Source: Phytohabitans aurantiacus (GTDB taxonomy: Bacteria; Actinomycetota; Actinomycetes; Mycobacteriales; Micromonosporaceae). Taken from it: a DNA stretch of 64,000 nt. A model generated the notes under the pieces. It made no database searches, was not told where the DNA came from, and saw only the letters and a program-made list of their open reading frames with translations. The translations under genes and the position numbers were made by a program. The stretch lies in NCBI RefSeq assembly GCF_027923225.1, contig NZ_BSDI01000033.1, forward strand, positions 1 through 64,000, written 5' to 3'. Positions 16,251 to 24,807 of the stretch are shown one piece after another (position 1 is the stretch's first letter; the number at the start of each line of letters is the position of its first letter).

Positions 16251-17293
16251 GCACCGCGACGAAGCCGGCGCAGGGGGCGTCGCCGCCGCGGGCGCGCGGC
16301 GACGTGCGGGGTGCCCGCCGCCTGTTCGTCATCCGGGAACTCGGCATCGCCCTCGCCCTGGTGCTCCTGGTCGCCGTCACGACGATCTCGAACCCGCGCT
16401 TCCTGAACGCGCAGTCCCGCAAGGACCTCATGCTCGGCGCCACCATCCTGGTGGTCCTGGCGGTCGGCCAGACGATCGTGGTGATCACCCGCAACGTCGA
16501 CCTGTCGGTCGGGTCGGTGCTGGGGCTGTCGGCGTTCGCGACCGGCAAGCTGTTCCTCGCGCTGCCGGACGCGCCGATCGTGCTGGCCATGCTCGCCGGC
16601 GTGGGGCTCGGCGTGCTGTGCGGCGCCGTCAACGGCGCCCTGATCGCCATCGCCCGCGTACCCGCGCTCGTGGTCACCCTCGGCACCCTGTATGTATTCC
16701 GGGGCCTGGACTACTCGTGGGCGGCCGGGCAGCAGATCAACGCCGCCGACATGCCCAGCGGGTTCAAGCGGATGGGCACCGCCGTCGTGCTCGGCGTGCC
16801 GGTACTGGCCCTGTTCGCGGTCGCCGTGCTGCTGATCGCCGGGTTCTACCTGCGCTCGTACCGGTCCGGGCGGGAGATGTACGCGATCGGCTCCGACCCG
16901 GACGCCGCACGCCTGTCCGGTATCCCGGTCGGGTGGCGGGTGTTCACCGCGATGACCGTCTCCGGCGCCCTGGCCGGGCTGGCCGGCGTGCTCTACGCGG
17001 CCCGGTTCGGCACCCTCGACGCCGCCGCCGGCAACGGAATCGAGCTCAACGTGGTCGCGGCGGTCGTGGTCGGCGGGGTGGCCATCTTCGGCGGCAGCGG
17101 CTCGGTGTACGGGGCCGCGCTGGGAGCGGTGCTGCTGTCCACAATGGGCGCCGCGCTGCCCGTCCTGCGCATCGACCCGTTCTGGCAGCAGGCCGTCGTC
17201 GGGGCGCTGATCCTGGCCGCGATCGGCCTGGACCGGGCGCTGACCGCCCGGATCGCCAGACGCCTGAGGGGGAGGAGGACCCGTGGTGCCTAA
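16247..17293 (+). CDS. CUT2 sugar ABC transporter permease 1 (RhaP-like)
   Basis: A 348-residue RbsC-type permease with multiple hydrophobic segments. The GTG start at 16247 overlaps the ATPase stop. Family marks include [14 protein letters not shown] and the glycine-rich [20 protein letters not shown] near the C-terminus. The long N-terminal tail (about 25 residues, Ala/Arg/Pro-rich) is cytoplasmic. It overlaps the next permease gene by 11 bp. Likely half of a heterodimeric rhamnose channel. Confidence 0.92.
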   Translation: MSTATKPAQGASPPRARGDVRGARRLFVIRELGIALALVLLVAVTTISNPRFLNAQSRKDLMLGATILVVLAVGQTIVVITRNVDLSVGSVLGLSAFATGKLFLALPDAPIVLAMLAGVGLGVLCGAVNGALIAIARVPALVVTLGTLYVFRGLDYSWAAGQQINAADMPSGFKRMGTAVVLGVPVLALFAVAVLLIAGFYLRSYRSGREMYAIGSDPDAARLSGIPVGWRVFTAMTVSGALAGLAGVLYAARFGTLDAAAGNGIELNVVAAVVVGGVAIFGGSGSVYGAALGAVLLSTMGAALPVLRIDPFWQQAVVGALILAAIGLDRALTARIARRLRGRRTRGA

Positions 17294-18251
17294 GCGACTG
17301 GGCACGTGGGACGTGCTGGTCGTCGTCGTGCTGGCGGCGGTGGTCGTGGCCTCGTCGGTACTGGTGGACGGCTTCGCCACGTCCCGTTTCTGGGGTTTCC
17401 TGCTGCTCGACGTCATCCCGGTCGCGCTGATCGCGCTGCCGATGACCCTGGTCATCATCACCGGCGAGATCGACCTGTCGGTGGCCAGCGTGCTCGGCCT
17501 GTCCAGCGCGGTCATGGGCCAGCTGTGGCTGTCCGGTACGCCGCTGCCGCTGATCCTGCCGCTCGTGGTGCTGCTCGGCGCGGTCTGCGGTGCCGTCAAC
17601 GGCTTGTTCGTCACCGGTTTCGGGCTGCCGTCCCTCGCCGTCACCATCGGCACCCTGGCCCTCTACAGAGGACTGTCCTACGTGGTCCTCGGTGACAGGG
17701 CCGTCGCCGACTTCCCGTTCTCCTGGACCGGCGCGTTCATCGAGCCGCTGCCGGGCACCACCGTGCCGTGGGTGGCGGTGGTGGTGCTCGGCCTGGCGGT
17801 CGTGTTCGGCGTCGTGCTGCACGCGACACCGATCGGGCGGGCCCTGTTCGCCATGGGCAACAACGACCAGGCCGCCACCTTCTCCGGCATCTCCGTGGCC
17901 AGGACGAAGTTCCGGCTGTTCGTGCTCACCGGCGCGATCGCGGCCCTCGCCGGGTTCTTCTGGACGATGCGGTACGCCTCCGCCCGCGCCGACAACGGCG
18001 GCGGCCTGGAACTGGCCGTCGTGGCCGCGGTGCTGCTCGGCGGCGTGTCCATCTTCGGCGGTCGCGGCACCCTGGCCGGGGTACTGGCCGGCGTGCTGCT
18101 GCTGATCACCCTGCGCAACGCCCTGCAACTGGCCGACGTGCCGGCCGACACGCTCACCGTGGTCACCGGCACCCTGCTGATCATTTCGGTCGTCGGCCCC
18201 AACGCCGCCACCATGCTGCGCGAGCGGCTGCGCCGGCGACGACCCGCCTGA
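17283..18251 (+). CDS. CUT2 sugar ABC transporter permease 2 (RhaQ-like)
   Basis: A 322-residue RbsC-type permease starting at GTG 17283 after GGGGGAGGA in the end of the previous gene. It carries GEIDLSVASVLGLSS, the equivalent of the NVDLSVGS motif in its partner, and AAVLLGGVSIFGGRGTLAG towards the C-terminus. Two different permeases rather than one homodimer is typical of RhaPQ and LsrCD systems. The binding protein follows after 20 bp. Confidence 0.92.
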   Translation: MVPKRLGTWDVLVVVVLAAVVVASSVLVDGFATSRFWGFLLLDVIPVALIALPMTLVIITGEIDLSVASVLGLSSAVMGQLWLSGTPLPLILPLVVLLGAVCGAVNGLFVTGFGLPSLAVTIGTLALYRGLSYVVLGDRAVADFPFSWTGAFIEPLPGTTVPWVAVVVLGLAVVFGVVLHATPIGRALFAMGNNDQAATFSGISVARTKFRLFVLTGAIAALAGFFWTMRYASARADNGGGLELAVVAAVLLGGVSIFGGRGTLAGVLAGVLLLITLRNALQLADVPADTLTVVTGTLLIISVVGPNAATMLRERLRRRRPA

Positions 18252-18271
18252 ATACCGAGAAAGGACATGCC

Positions 18272-19318
18272 ATGCGTAAAGCTCTGTCTTTTGTTGTCCT
18301 GTCGGCGGTGCTGCTGACGGGCGCCGCCTGCGCCAGCGACGACGGCGACACCCCGGCCGCCGGCGGTGACGCCAGCGCCGGCGCGTCGGGCAAGATCAAG
18401 GAGGGTCTGAGCGTCGCGTTCCTGCCCAAGCAGGTCAACAACCCGTACTTCACGGTGTCGGACAACGGTGGAAAGGCCGCGGTCGAGGAGTTCAAGGGGG
18501 AGTACAAGGAGGTCGGCCCCTCCGAGGCGTCGGCGTCCTCGCAGGTGTCCTATCTGAACACCCTGACGCAGCAGGGCTCGGACGTCATCGCGGTGTCGGC
18601 CAACGACCCCAACGCCATCTGCGGCGCCATCAACCAGGCCCGGCAGGGCGGTGCCAAGGTGGTCACGTTCGACTCCGACACCAACAAGGACTGCCGGGAC
18701 CTGTTCGTCAACCAGGTCACCGCGCAGGGCATCGCCGAGAACCAGGTCAAGCTGATCTCCGACCAGATCGGCGGGGCGGGGAAGATCGCGATCCTGTCGG
18801 CGACGGCGAACGCGACAAACCAGAACGCCTGGATCGAGCTGATGAAGACCGAGCTGAAGAAGCCCGAGTACTCCAAGATCGAGCTGGTGACGGTCGCGTA
18901 CGGCAACGACGACGACCAGAAGTCGTTCCAGGAGACCCAGGGGCTGCTGTCCTCGTACCCGGACCTGAAGGGCATCATCTCGCCGACCACCGTGGGCGTG
19001 GCCGCCGCGGCACGGTACCTGTCGGGGTCGCAGTACAAGGGGAAGGTGGCGCTGACCGGCCTCGGTACGCCGAACCAGATGCGCGAGTTCGTCAAGGACG
19101 GCACGGTGAAGAACTTCGCGCTGTGGAGCCCGGCCGACCTGGGTTACCTGGCCGCGTACGCGGGTGCCGCCCTCGCCTCCGGCATGATCACCGGCAAGGA
19201 GGGTGAGAAGTTCACCGCGGGCAAGCTCGGCGAGTACACCATCGGCGCGGACAGCGTGGTCGTGCTCGGCCCGCCGACCGTCTTCGACGCCACCAACATC
19301 GACCAGTTCAACTTCTGA
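18272..19318 (+). CDS. CUT2 sugar-binding lipoprotein (RhaS-like)
   Basis: A 348-residue periplasmic-binding-protein type I. The signal peptide ends LLTGAAC, a lipobox-like site, followed by an Asp/Gly/Ala-rich linker. The mature start LSVAFLPKQVNNPYF and later ISPTTVGVAAAA and FALWSPADLGYLA resemble rhamnose-binding proteins more than ribose ones, which supports rhamnose as ligand; this rests on remembered family features. ATG 18272 follows GAGAAAGGA. Downstream is a strong hairpin, ending the operon. No rhamnose isomerase, kinase or mutarotase gene is in the window. Confidence 0.88.
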   Translation: MRKALSFVVLSAVLLTGAACASDDGDTPAAGGDASAGASGKIKEGLSVAFLPKQVNNPYFTVSDNGGKAAVEEFKGEYKEVGPSEASASSQVSYLNTLTQQGSDVIAVSANDPNAICGAINQARQGGAKVVTFDSDTNKDCRDLFVNQVTAQGIAENQVKLISDQIGGAGKIAILSATANATNQNAWIELMKTELKKPEYSKIELVTVAYGNDDDQKSFQETQGLLSSYPDLKGIISPTTVGVAAAARYLSGSQYKGKVALTGLGTPNQMREFVKDGTVKNFALWSPADLGYLAAYAGAALASGMITGKEGEKFTAGKLGEYTIGADSVVVLGPPTVFDATNIDQFNF

Positions 19319-19329
19319 TCGATACAGCT

Positions 19330-19366
19330 CCTGGAGCCGGCCCGCGGTGGGCGGACCGGCTCCAGG
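19330..19366. terminator. Bidirectional hairpin between convergent genes
   Basis: Perfect 11-bp stem CCTGGAGCCGG / CCGGCTCCAGG with a 15-nt loop, between the stops of the CUT2 binding protein (19318) and the convergent SDR gene (19371). Confidence 0.8.
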
Positions 19367-19370
19367 CCCG

Positions 19371-20045
19371 TCAGCCGGTGAAGACCCGCTCGGCCTCGTC
19401 GCGGCTCGTGTGCAGGTCCCAGTAGACCGGGGCGATCTTCTCGGCCGGCACGGTCGGGATGCCGGGGATGTTGGCGATGCCGATCGAGACGCCGATGGCG
19501 ACGTGCGCGGCGTGCACGCCGGTGCCGGCCAGCTCCTTGCTGAGGTTGAGCACCCAGTTGCGCAGCGCCGCCGCGGCCGCGTTGACGTTGGCGAGCATCG
19601 GGACGGGGTCGATCGAGCCGGCGCCCGTCGTGTAGAGCAGGGTGCCGCCGCCGGCCTCCCGCATCGCGGGCAGCACCGCGCGGGTGGCGGCGATGGCCCC
19701 GTAGAGCTGGAAGCCCATCTCATGCTCCACATGGGACGGATCGGTCTCGCTCGGGTTGGTCATCGCGGTGGAGCCGAGCGTGCCGGCGGGGGAGTACTCC
19801 AGGACGTCGATGCCGCCGAAGTGCGCGGCGGCGTCCTTGAGCGCCTGGGTGAGCGCGTCACGGTCCAGCACATCGGCGGGGAACGCGGCGGCGGTGATGC
19901 CCTCGGCGCCGAGCCGGCCGACCAGGTCGTCGAGCTTGGCGCCGTTGCGGGCGACAAGGGCGACGTCGAAGCCGCGGGAGCCGAAGGCGCGGGCGATGGC
20001 AAGCCCCAGCTGGGGGCCGGCACCGATGATGGCGATGGTGGGCAC
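19371..20045 (-). CDS. SDR-fold protein lacking the catalytic Tyr and Lys
   Basis: A 224-residue protein with the SDR Rossmann start IAIIGAGPQLGLAIA (residues 4-18) and the FPADV segment. Where classical SDRs have YSASKAAL, this protein reads VNAAAAAL: residue 154 is Val instead of Tyr and residue 158 Ala instead of Lys. It is therefore unlikely to be a conventional dehydrogenase; it may bind NAD(P) without catalysis or use other residues. GTG start after AAAGGA. It lies 11 bp downstream of the MDR gene, in the same TetR-controlled operon. Confidence 0.85.
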   Translation of the reverse strand: MPTIAIIGAGPQLGLAIARAFGSRGFDVALVARNGAKLDDLVGRLGAEGITAAAFPADVLDRDALTQALKDAAAHFGGIDVLEYSPAGTLGSTAMTNPSETDPSHVEHEMGFQLYGAIAATRAVLPAMREAGGGTLLYTTGAGSIDPVPMLANVNAAAAALRNWVLNLSKELAGTGVHAAHVAIGVSIGIANIPGIPTVPAEKIAPVYWDLHTSRDEAERVFTG

Positions 20046-20056
20046 GGGGAGTCCTT

Positions 20057-20977
20057 TCAGGCGACGGTGATGGCGATCTTGCCGAGGGTGCCGCCGGCGA
20101 AGTCGCCGAACGCGGTGGGCACCTCGGCCAGCGGGTAGGCGCGGGCGACGGGCACGGTGAGGCGGCCGGCGGCGACGTCGGCGGCCAGGCGGTCGAGGGT
20201 GTCGGCGCTCGGGTTCGCGTACACGAACGTCGCGGCGGGGTGCTGGTCGGCGCCGAAGCCGAGGGTGCTGGCGAGCCTGCCCTTCTCCGCGAGCAGGCCG
20301 GCCAGGGCGGGACCGTCACCGGCCAGGTGCAGGACCGCGTTCACGCCGTCCGGGCTGATGGCGCGGACCTGAGCGGAGACGTCACCGGTGTGATCCACCA
20401 CCTCGGTGGCGCCGAGGCCGCGGACGAACTCGGTCTCCGTGCCGGGGCGGGCGGTGGCGATCACCCGGGCGCCGGCCGCGGCGGCGTACTGGATCGCGAT
20501 CGCACCGACTCCGCCGGTCGCGCCGCTGACCAGTACCGTCTGGCCCGGCTCCGGTGCGACCGCGGCGAGGGAGTCGAGGGCGGCGGTGCCGGCCAGGCCG
20601 AGCGCGCCCGCGGTGGCCGGGCCGATGCCGGCGGGCAGGGCGGTGATGCCGATCTGGTCGCTGACCGTCACGTACTCGCCGAAGCCGCCGTCGCCGAGGA
20701 ACGGCTTCATCACCACCCCGAACACGGGCTGACCGGCCGCGAACCGGGTCACACCGTCACCGACCGCGGCGACCGTGCCGGCGAAGTCCTTGCCCAGCAC
20801 CACCGGAAAGCGGTGCTCCATCGTCCCGGCCAGGTAGCCGGCGGCGACCGCGGTATCGAACCCGTTCACCGACGACGCCTGTACCCGGACCAGCACCTCA
20901 CCGGCGGCGGGCTGCGGGGTGGGCACCTCGCTCAGCGCTGGGTTGGCGCCCTGTTCAGCTATGACAACGGCACGCAC
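20057..20977 (-). CDS. NADP-dependent quinone oxidoreductase-like MDR protein
   Basis: A 306-residue zinc-free medium-chain reductase. The GroES-like N-terminus includes VNGFDTAVAAGY and LGKDFAGTVAAVG; the nucleotide-binding motif is VLVSGATGGVGAIA near residue 150. It has no zinc ligands, consistent with quinone/enoyl reductases that use NADPH. GTG start at 20977 after GAGGAG. Divergent from a TetR gene, with two perfect operators between them, so it is probably induced by an electrophile or quinone that the TetR senses. Confidence 0.92.
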   Translation of the reverse strand: MRAVVIAEQGANPALSEVPTPQPAAGEVLVRVQASSVNGFDTAVAAGYLAGTMEHRFPVVLGKDFAGTVAAVGDGVTRFAAGQPVFGVVMKPFLGDGGFGEYVTVSDQIGITALPAGIGPATAGALGLAGTAALDSLAAVAPEPGQTVLVSGATGGVGAIAIQYAAAAGARVIATARPGTETEFVRGLGATEVVDHTGDVSAQVRAISPDGVNAVLHLAGDGPALAGLLAEKGRLASTLGFGADQHPAATFVYANPSADTLDRLAADVAAGRLTVPVARAYPLAEVPTAFGDFAGGTLGKIAITVA

Positions 20978-20996
20978 GAGTGTCTCCTCGGTCAAG

Positions 20997-21020
20997 CAAG
21001 TGGAAGCTAGTCTCCACTTG
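20997..21020. promoter_or_regulatory. TetR operator 1
   Basis: CAAGTGGA-N8-TCCACTTG, perfect 8-bp arms. Its centre is 42 bp from the centre of operator 2, four helical turns, so dimers would sit on the same face. It covers the likely promoter of the MDR-SDR operon. Confidence 0.85.
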
Positions 21021-21036
21021 TCGCACCGAGCGTAGC

Positions 21037-21064
21037 AGCAAGTGGACGCCACCCTCCACTTGCT
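21037..21064. promoter_or_regulatory. TetR operator 2
   Basis: AGCAAGTGGA-N8-TCCACTTGCT, perfect 10-bp arms, 16 bp upstream of the TetR start codon. Same core and spacer length as operator 1, supporting autorepression plus control of the divergent operon. Confidence 0.88.
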
Positions 21065-21079
21065 CGTAGAGTGATCCGT

Positions 21080-21754
21080 ATGACCTCGACACCCGACGGC
21101 GCGGGACTGCGCGTAGACGCCGAGCGCAACCGGCAGCGCGTCGTCGCCGCCGCCCGGGAGGCCTTCGCCGAGCTTGGCATCGAGGTGCCGATGGAAGAGA
21201 TCGCCCGCCGGGCGGGCGTGGGAGTGGGCACCCTCTACCGGCGCTTCCCGACCCGCGCCGACCTGATCGCCGCAGCGTTCGAGGCCAAGATGCGTGCTCA
21301 GGCCGAGGCTGCCCGCCAGGCTGTGGAAGACCCGGACCCGTGGCGGGCGTTCTGCTCCTACGTCGAACAGATGTGCGCCATGCAGGCCGGCGACCGGGGC
21401 TTCACGACCGTGCTGACCATGACGTTTCCCACCGCGAAGCGGTTCGAGGCCGACCGCGAGCGGGCCTACGCCGACTTCGCGGCCCTCGTCGAGCGCGCCA
21501 AGGCCGCCGGGAAGCTGCGCGCCGACTTCGTCACCGAGGATTTGCCGATCTTCCTGATGGCCAACGCCGGCGTCCTGGCGGCCACCGCCGACGCCGCCCC
21601 CGAAGCGTGGCGCCGGCTCGTCGGGTATCTCATCCAGGCGTGCGCGGCGCCGGCCGCGCAACCATTACCCGACGCGCCGGCGCCCCGCCAGTTGTACCGT
21701 GCCCTGCTCCGCGCCACCCACCCGCAGCGCGACCGCGCCCCAGCGAAGCAGTGA
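21080..21754 (+). CDS. TetR/AcrR family regulator of the MDR-SDR operon
   Basis: A 224-residue TetR repressor. HTH at residues about 12-58 (RQRVVAAAREAFAELGI, MEEIARRAGVGVGTLYRRFP). The C-terminal half is helical and probably binds the inducer. ATG 21080 is used; GTG 21071 is an in-frame alternative. It is divergent from the quinone-oxidoreductase-like gene and preceded by two matching palindromes, the clearest regulator-target pair in the window. The stop codon lies inside the left arm of a 54-bp hairpin. Confidence 0.92.
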   Translation: MTSTPDGAGLRVDAERNRQRVVAAAREAFAELGIEVPMEEIARRAGVGVGTLYRRFPTRADLIAAAFEAKMRAQAEAARQAVEDPDPWRAFCSYVEQMCAMQAGDRGFTTVLTMTFPTAKRFEADRERAYADFAALVERAKAAGKLRADFVTEDLPIFLMANAGVLAATADAAPEAWRRLVGYLIQACAAPAAQPLPDAPAPRQLYRALLRATHPQRDRAPAKQ

Positions 21755-21804
21755 TCAGGGCGTCCCTCAAGTCGTTAGAGCGACTTGAGGGACGCCCTGA
21801 TCAC
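21751..21804. terminator. Perfect 24-bp hairpin, bidirectional terminator
   Basis: Two perfectly complementary 24-nt arms (21751-21774 and 21781-21804; right arm starts CGACTTGAGGGACGCC) around the 6-nt loop TTAGAG. The arm includes the TetR stop codon. It separates convergent genes. A related half-arm (20 of 24 bases) occurs alone at 51827-51850, so this may also belong to a dispersed element. Confidence 0.85.
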
Positions 21805-21816
21805 AGCGGAGGCTGG

Positions 21817-22236
21817 TCAGATGATGTTGCCGGTGTTGATGTCGGTGTAGGCCTGGCTGCCGATGAAGGGGTTGTTGACGGCCCACAGCTCAGCGTCTTG
21901 GTACTCCGGCACGTCGAAGTCGCACATCACCCAGCCGGCGTCCGCCCCGCGGTCGTTGAAGCACTGCCGGTTCCAGTTCTTCCCGACGATCGTCCCGGCG
22001 GCGGACTGCCCGTTCGCCTTGGTGTCGTCCACCCAGACCTTGTCTCCGTAGGAGGCGAAGCACGCCCGCGCGCCGGTCGTCGACACGCACCAGACGCTGT
22101 AGCCGTTCGCGGCCGGCGGCGCGCCGCTCGGCGTGCCGTTCCCGGCCGACGCCGCGGTCGCCGTCCCGGCCAGGGTGAGCAGCACCGCGGGAACCATCAC
22201 GAGCGCGCGCACACCTGTTCGTTTTGTCAGTTTCAT
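21817..22236 (-). CDS. Small secreted cysteine-containing protein
   Basis: A 139-residue protein of unknown function with a signal peptide (MKLTKRTGVRALVMVPAVLL, AxA sites near residue 30). The mature part has four Cys, including C-x6-C in CVSTTGARAC and a later pair around GWVMC. It shares this layout with the protein at 51077-51508 (CTSVTGAMAC, then ...DGHSAA..., GWC), so the two are probably paralogues. Exported; two disulfides are plausible. Single gene between a terminator and the alcohol dehydrogenase. Confidence 0.75.
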   Translation of the reverse strand: MKLTKRTGVRALVMVPAVLLTLAGTATAASAGNGTPSGAPPAANGYSVWCVSTTGARACFASYGDKVWVDDTKANGQSAAGTIVGKNWNRQCFNDRGADAGWVMCDFDVPEYQDAELWAVNNPFIGSQAYTDINTGNII

Positions 22237-22272
22237 TTGATCAAGGTTAGCGGGCGGTCCGACGCCGATGGA

Positions 22273-23289
22273 TCATGGGTGGAGCAGGACCTTGATGGCG
22301 CGGCGCTCGTCCATCGCCCGGTAGCCGTCGGCCGCCTGGTCGAGCGGCAGGCTCAGGTCGAAGACCTTGCCGGGGTCGATCGTCCGGTTCCAGATCAGGT
22401 CGACGAGGTCGGGCAGGAAGCGGCGTACGGGCGCCGGCCCGCCGTGCAGGTGCACGTGGGAGAAGAACAGCTCCATCCCCGGCAACTGGACGTCGTGGGT
22501 GACGCCCACGTAGCCGACGTGACCGCCGGCCCGGGTCGAACGGATCGCCTGCATCATCGACTCCTGCGTGCCGACCGCCTCGATGACCGAATGCGCGCCC
22601 AGCCCGCCGGTGAGGTCCTTGATCCGGGCCACGCCCTCGTCGCCGCGCTCGGTGACGATGTCGGTCGCCCCGAAGTCGAGGGCCAGCTTCTGGCGCGACT
22701 CGTGCCGGCTCATCGCGATGATCCGTTCGGCGCCGAGCTGCCTGGCGGCCAGCACGCCGAGCAGCCCGACCGCGCCGTCGCCGACCACCGCGACGGTCTT
22801 ACCCGGTCCGGCGTGCGCGGCCACCGCGGCGAACCAGCCCGTGCCCAGCACGTCGGAGGCGGCCAGGAAGCTCGGTACCAGGTCGTCCGCGGGCAGCTCC
22901 GGCGTGGCGACCAGCGTGCCGTCGGCGTGGGGGACCCGCATGTACTGCGCCTGCGCGCCGCTGACGCCCTCGCGGTGGACGCAGGAGGTCTGGTAGCCGG
23001 CGCGGCAGATCTCGCAGACGTTGTCGGAGGCGAAGAACGAGCCGACCACGAACTGCCCCGGCTTGATCGTCGTGACCGCGCCGCCGACCTCTTCGACGAC
23101 GCCGGCGTACTCGTGCCCCATGGGCCGCGGTCCGTCGATCTTCTCGATGCCGCGGTACGGCCACAGGTCCGAGCCGCAGACACAGGTCGCGGACAGCCGG
23201 ATGATCGCGTCGGTCGGCGCGACGATTCGGGGCTCGTCCCGCTGCTCCACCCGCACGTCGCCGGGGGCGTACAGCACAGCACCACGCAT
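22273..23289 (-). CDS. Zinc-dependent alcohol dehydrogenase (MDR)
   Basis: A 338-residue zinc MDR. Catalytic zinc ligands are in TCVCGSDLW and GHEYAGVVEEVG. The structural-zinc lobe NVCEICRAGYQTSC has three Cys, the first usual one being absent, a variant seen in one ADH subgroup. The nucleotide fold is VAVVGDGAVGLLGV. ATG 23289 follows GAGGAGAG. It is divergent from an XRE regulator with a GTACT/AGTAC palindrome between, suggesting dedicated control. Substrate unknown. Confidence 0.93.
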   Translation of the reverse strand: MRGAVLYAPGDVRVEQRDEPRIVAPTDAIIRLSATCVCGSDLWPYRGIEKIDGPRPMGHEYAGVVEEVGGAVTTIKPGQFVVGSFFASDNVCEICRAGYQTSCVHREGVSGAQAQYMRVPHADGTLVATPELPADDLVPSFLAASDVLGTGWFAAVAAHAGPGKTVAVVGDGAVGLLGVLAARQLGAERIIAMSRHESRQKLALDFGATDIVTERGDEGVARIKDLTGGLGAHSVIEAVGTQESMMQAIRSTRAGGHVGYVGVTHDVQLPGMELFFSHVHLHGGPAPVRRFLPDLVDLIWNRTIDPGKVFDLSLPLDQAADGYRAMDERRAIKVLLHP

Positions 23290-23370
23290 GATGTCTCTCC
23301 TCATACCGAAAGGCCAACGACATCCAGCACACCCGTCCAGCCTGGTACGAGGAAGTCTCTGCTGATGGGT

Positions 23371-23383
23371 GTACTCGCAGTAC
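23371..23383. promoter_or_regulatory. Palindrome in the XRE/ADH divergent promoter
   Basis: GTACTCGCAGTAC has 5-bp perfect arms; flanks TGGG and CCCA extend the symmetry with one indel. It sits between the two start codons and is a candidate operator for the XRE protein. Confidence 0.45.
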
Positions 23384-23421
23384 ATCCCACGGGGGGCGGC
23401 GCGCGCCGTAGCGTCAGTGTC

Positions 23422-24294
23422 ATGAACAACCGAGCCGAGGTGCGCGACTTCCTCACCTCACGCCGGGCCAAGATCAGCCCGGAGCGGGCCGGCATACCCT
23501 CCGCCGGGCAGCGCCGCGTCCCGGGCCTACGCCGCAGCGAGGTCGCCGCGCTGGCCGGCATGAGCGTCGAGTACTACGCCAAGCTCGAACGCGGCTCCCT
23601 CGCCGGCGTGTCGGCCGGTGTCCTCGACGCGATCGCCCGCGCCCTGCAACTCGACGACGCCGAACGCGCCCACCTGTTGCGCCTCGCGCGCGAGGCCGAC
23701 GGCACCAACGCGATCCTGCGCCCGCGCCGCCGCCAGAAGCAGTGGGAGGCCCGGGCCAGTCTACAGTGGACGCTGGACGCCATCACCACCGCTCCGGCGA
23801 TCATCGCCAACGGCCGGCTGGACCTGATCGCCACCAACCACCTGGGCCGGGCGATGCACTGCGACCTGTACGCCGACCCGACGAGCCTGCCGAACTTCGC
23901 CCGGTTCACGTTCCTGGACAGCGCGGCCCGCCGCTTCTACCCCCACTGGGACCAGTCCGCCGACATGACCGTGGCGAACCTGCGCACGGCGGCCGGCAAG
24001 GACCCGCACGACAAGGGCCTGCAGGATCTCGTGGGGGAGCTGTCCACCCGCAGCGACGACTTCCGGCGCCGCTGGGGCGCCCACAACGTGCGCATCCACG
24101 GCACGGGCGTCAAGCGGTTCCATCACCACGTCGTCGGCGACCTGACCCTCGCCTACGAAAGCCTGGACCTGCGCGCCGAACCCGACCTCACGCTGACCAT
24201 CTACGCCGCCGAGCCCGGCTCCCCGACCGAAGACGCGCTCCGCCTGCTCGCCTCCTGGGCCGCCTCCCCAGAATCCACCCCATACCCGTCCTAA
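23422..24294 (+). CDS. XRE-type regulator with MmyB-like ligand domain
   Basis: A 290-residue regulator. The N-terminal HTH covers about residues 30-85 (GLRRSEVAALAGMSVEYYAK, then LERGSLAGVS), the typical start of this family, with an MmyB-like PAS-fold ligand domain from about residue 110. Start ATG 23422, divergent from the alcohol dehydrogenase, which is the likely target as such pairs are common in actinomycetes. The gene ends at the edge of the right-hand repeat block. Confidence 0.9.
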   Translation: MNNRAEVRDFLTSRRAKISPERAGIPSAGQRRVPGLRRSEVAALAGMSVEYYAKLERGSLAGVSAGVLDAIARALQLDDAERAHLLRLAREADGTNAILRPRRRQKQWEARASLQWTLDAITTAPAIIANGRLDLIATNHLGRAMHCDLYADPTSLPNFARFTFLDSAARRFYPHWDQSADMTVANLRTAAGKDPHDKGLQDLVGELSTRSDDFRRRWGAHNVRIHGTGVKRFHHHVVGDLTLAYESLDLRAEPDLTLTIYAAEPGSPTEDALRLLASWAASPESTPYPS

Positions 24295-24375
24295 CCCACC
24301 ACGCACGCAGCACCGCCCACGCGCACCACCCGCGCGCCGCCCGCGCGCGCCGCGCGCGCCGGCGCCCCTTCCGCC

Positions 24376-24432
24376 GATCAAGGGCGAATGCACGTGGTTG
24401 GATCTCTTTTCCGCGTGCGTTCGCCCTTGATC
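24376..24432. repeat. 57-bp palindromic unit, copy 4 (spacer inverted)
   Basis: Arms GATCAAGGGCGAATGC... and ...TTCGCCCTTGATC as in copies 1-2, but the 13-bp spacer reads TTGGATCTCTTTT, the reverse complement of the usual one. Followed by a truncated arm to about 24452. Confidence 0.9.
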
Positions 24433-24532
24433 CATGCGATTGCCCTTGATCGGCGAGCCCCGAGCCCGGACACGCCGGCACGCCATCGTGGCCGGGCCAG
24501 CCGCCGGGTTTGAGGGGGTTGGCGGGCGTGTC

Positions 24533-24616
24533 GCCGCGCCCTGCGCCCTGCGCGCCGCGCCCTGCGCCCTGCGCGCCGCGCCCTGCGCCCTGCGCGCCGC
24601 GCCCTGCGCCCTGCGC
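24533..24616. repeat. 21-bp GC tandem repeat, 4 copies
   Basis: Four exact copies of a 21-mer beginning GCCGCGCCCTGCGCC, followed by a degenerate partial copy. Different unit from the 14-bp array at 1-98 but the same position relative to the 57-bp units. Confidence 0.93.
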
Positions 24617-24652
24617 GCCGCGCCCCGCGCGTCGATCAAGGCCATATGCGTG

Positions 24653-24709
24653 GATCAAGGGCAAATGCACGCGGAAATGAGATCCAACCGCGTGCGTTCG
24701 CCCTTGATC
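24653..24709. repeat. 57-bp palindromic unit, copy 5
   Basis: Arms GATCAAGGGCAAATGC... and ...TTCGCCCTTGATC with spacer AAATGAGATCCAA. Preceded by a truncated arm at about 24633-24656, as in the left block. Confidence 0.9.
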
Positions 24710-24756
24710 GGCGTTCGGGGCGTGGCGACACGCCGTACCGGGCTGGTCTGGGGGCG

Positions 24757-24802
24757 GACGCACGCGGAGAAGAGATCGAACCGCGTGCGTTCGCCCTTGA
24801 TC
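24757..24802. repeat. 57-bp palindromic unit, partial copy 6
   Basis: Retains part of the left arm (ACGCACGCGG), the spacer GAAGAGATCGAA and the full right arm. The preceding linker GGCGTGGCGACACGCCGT is shared with the left block. Confidence 0.8.
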
Positions 24803-24807
24803 GGCGG

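Noticed and set aside
21340..23421. A long fused frame joining TetR-region sequence to the XRE gene
   Set aside because: The open frame is antisense through the secreted protein and alcohol dehydrogenase genes; only the part from 23422 has regulator features.
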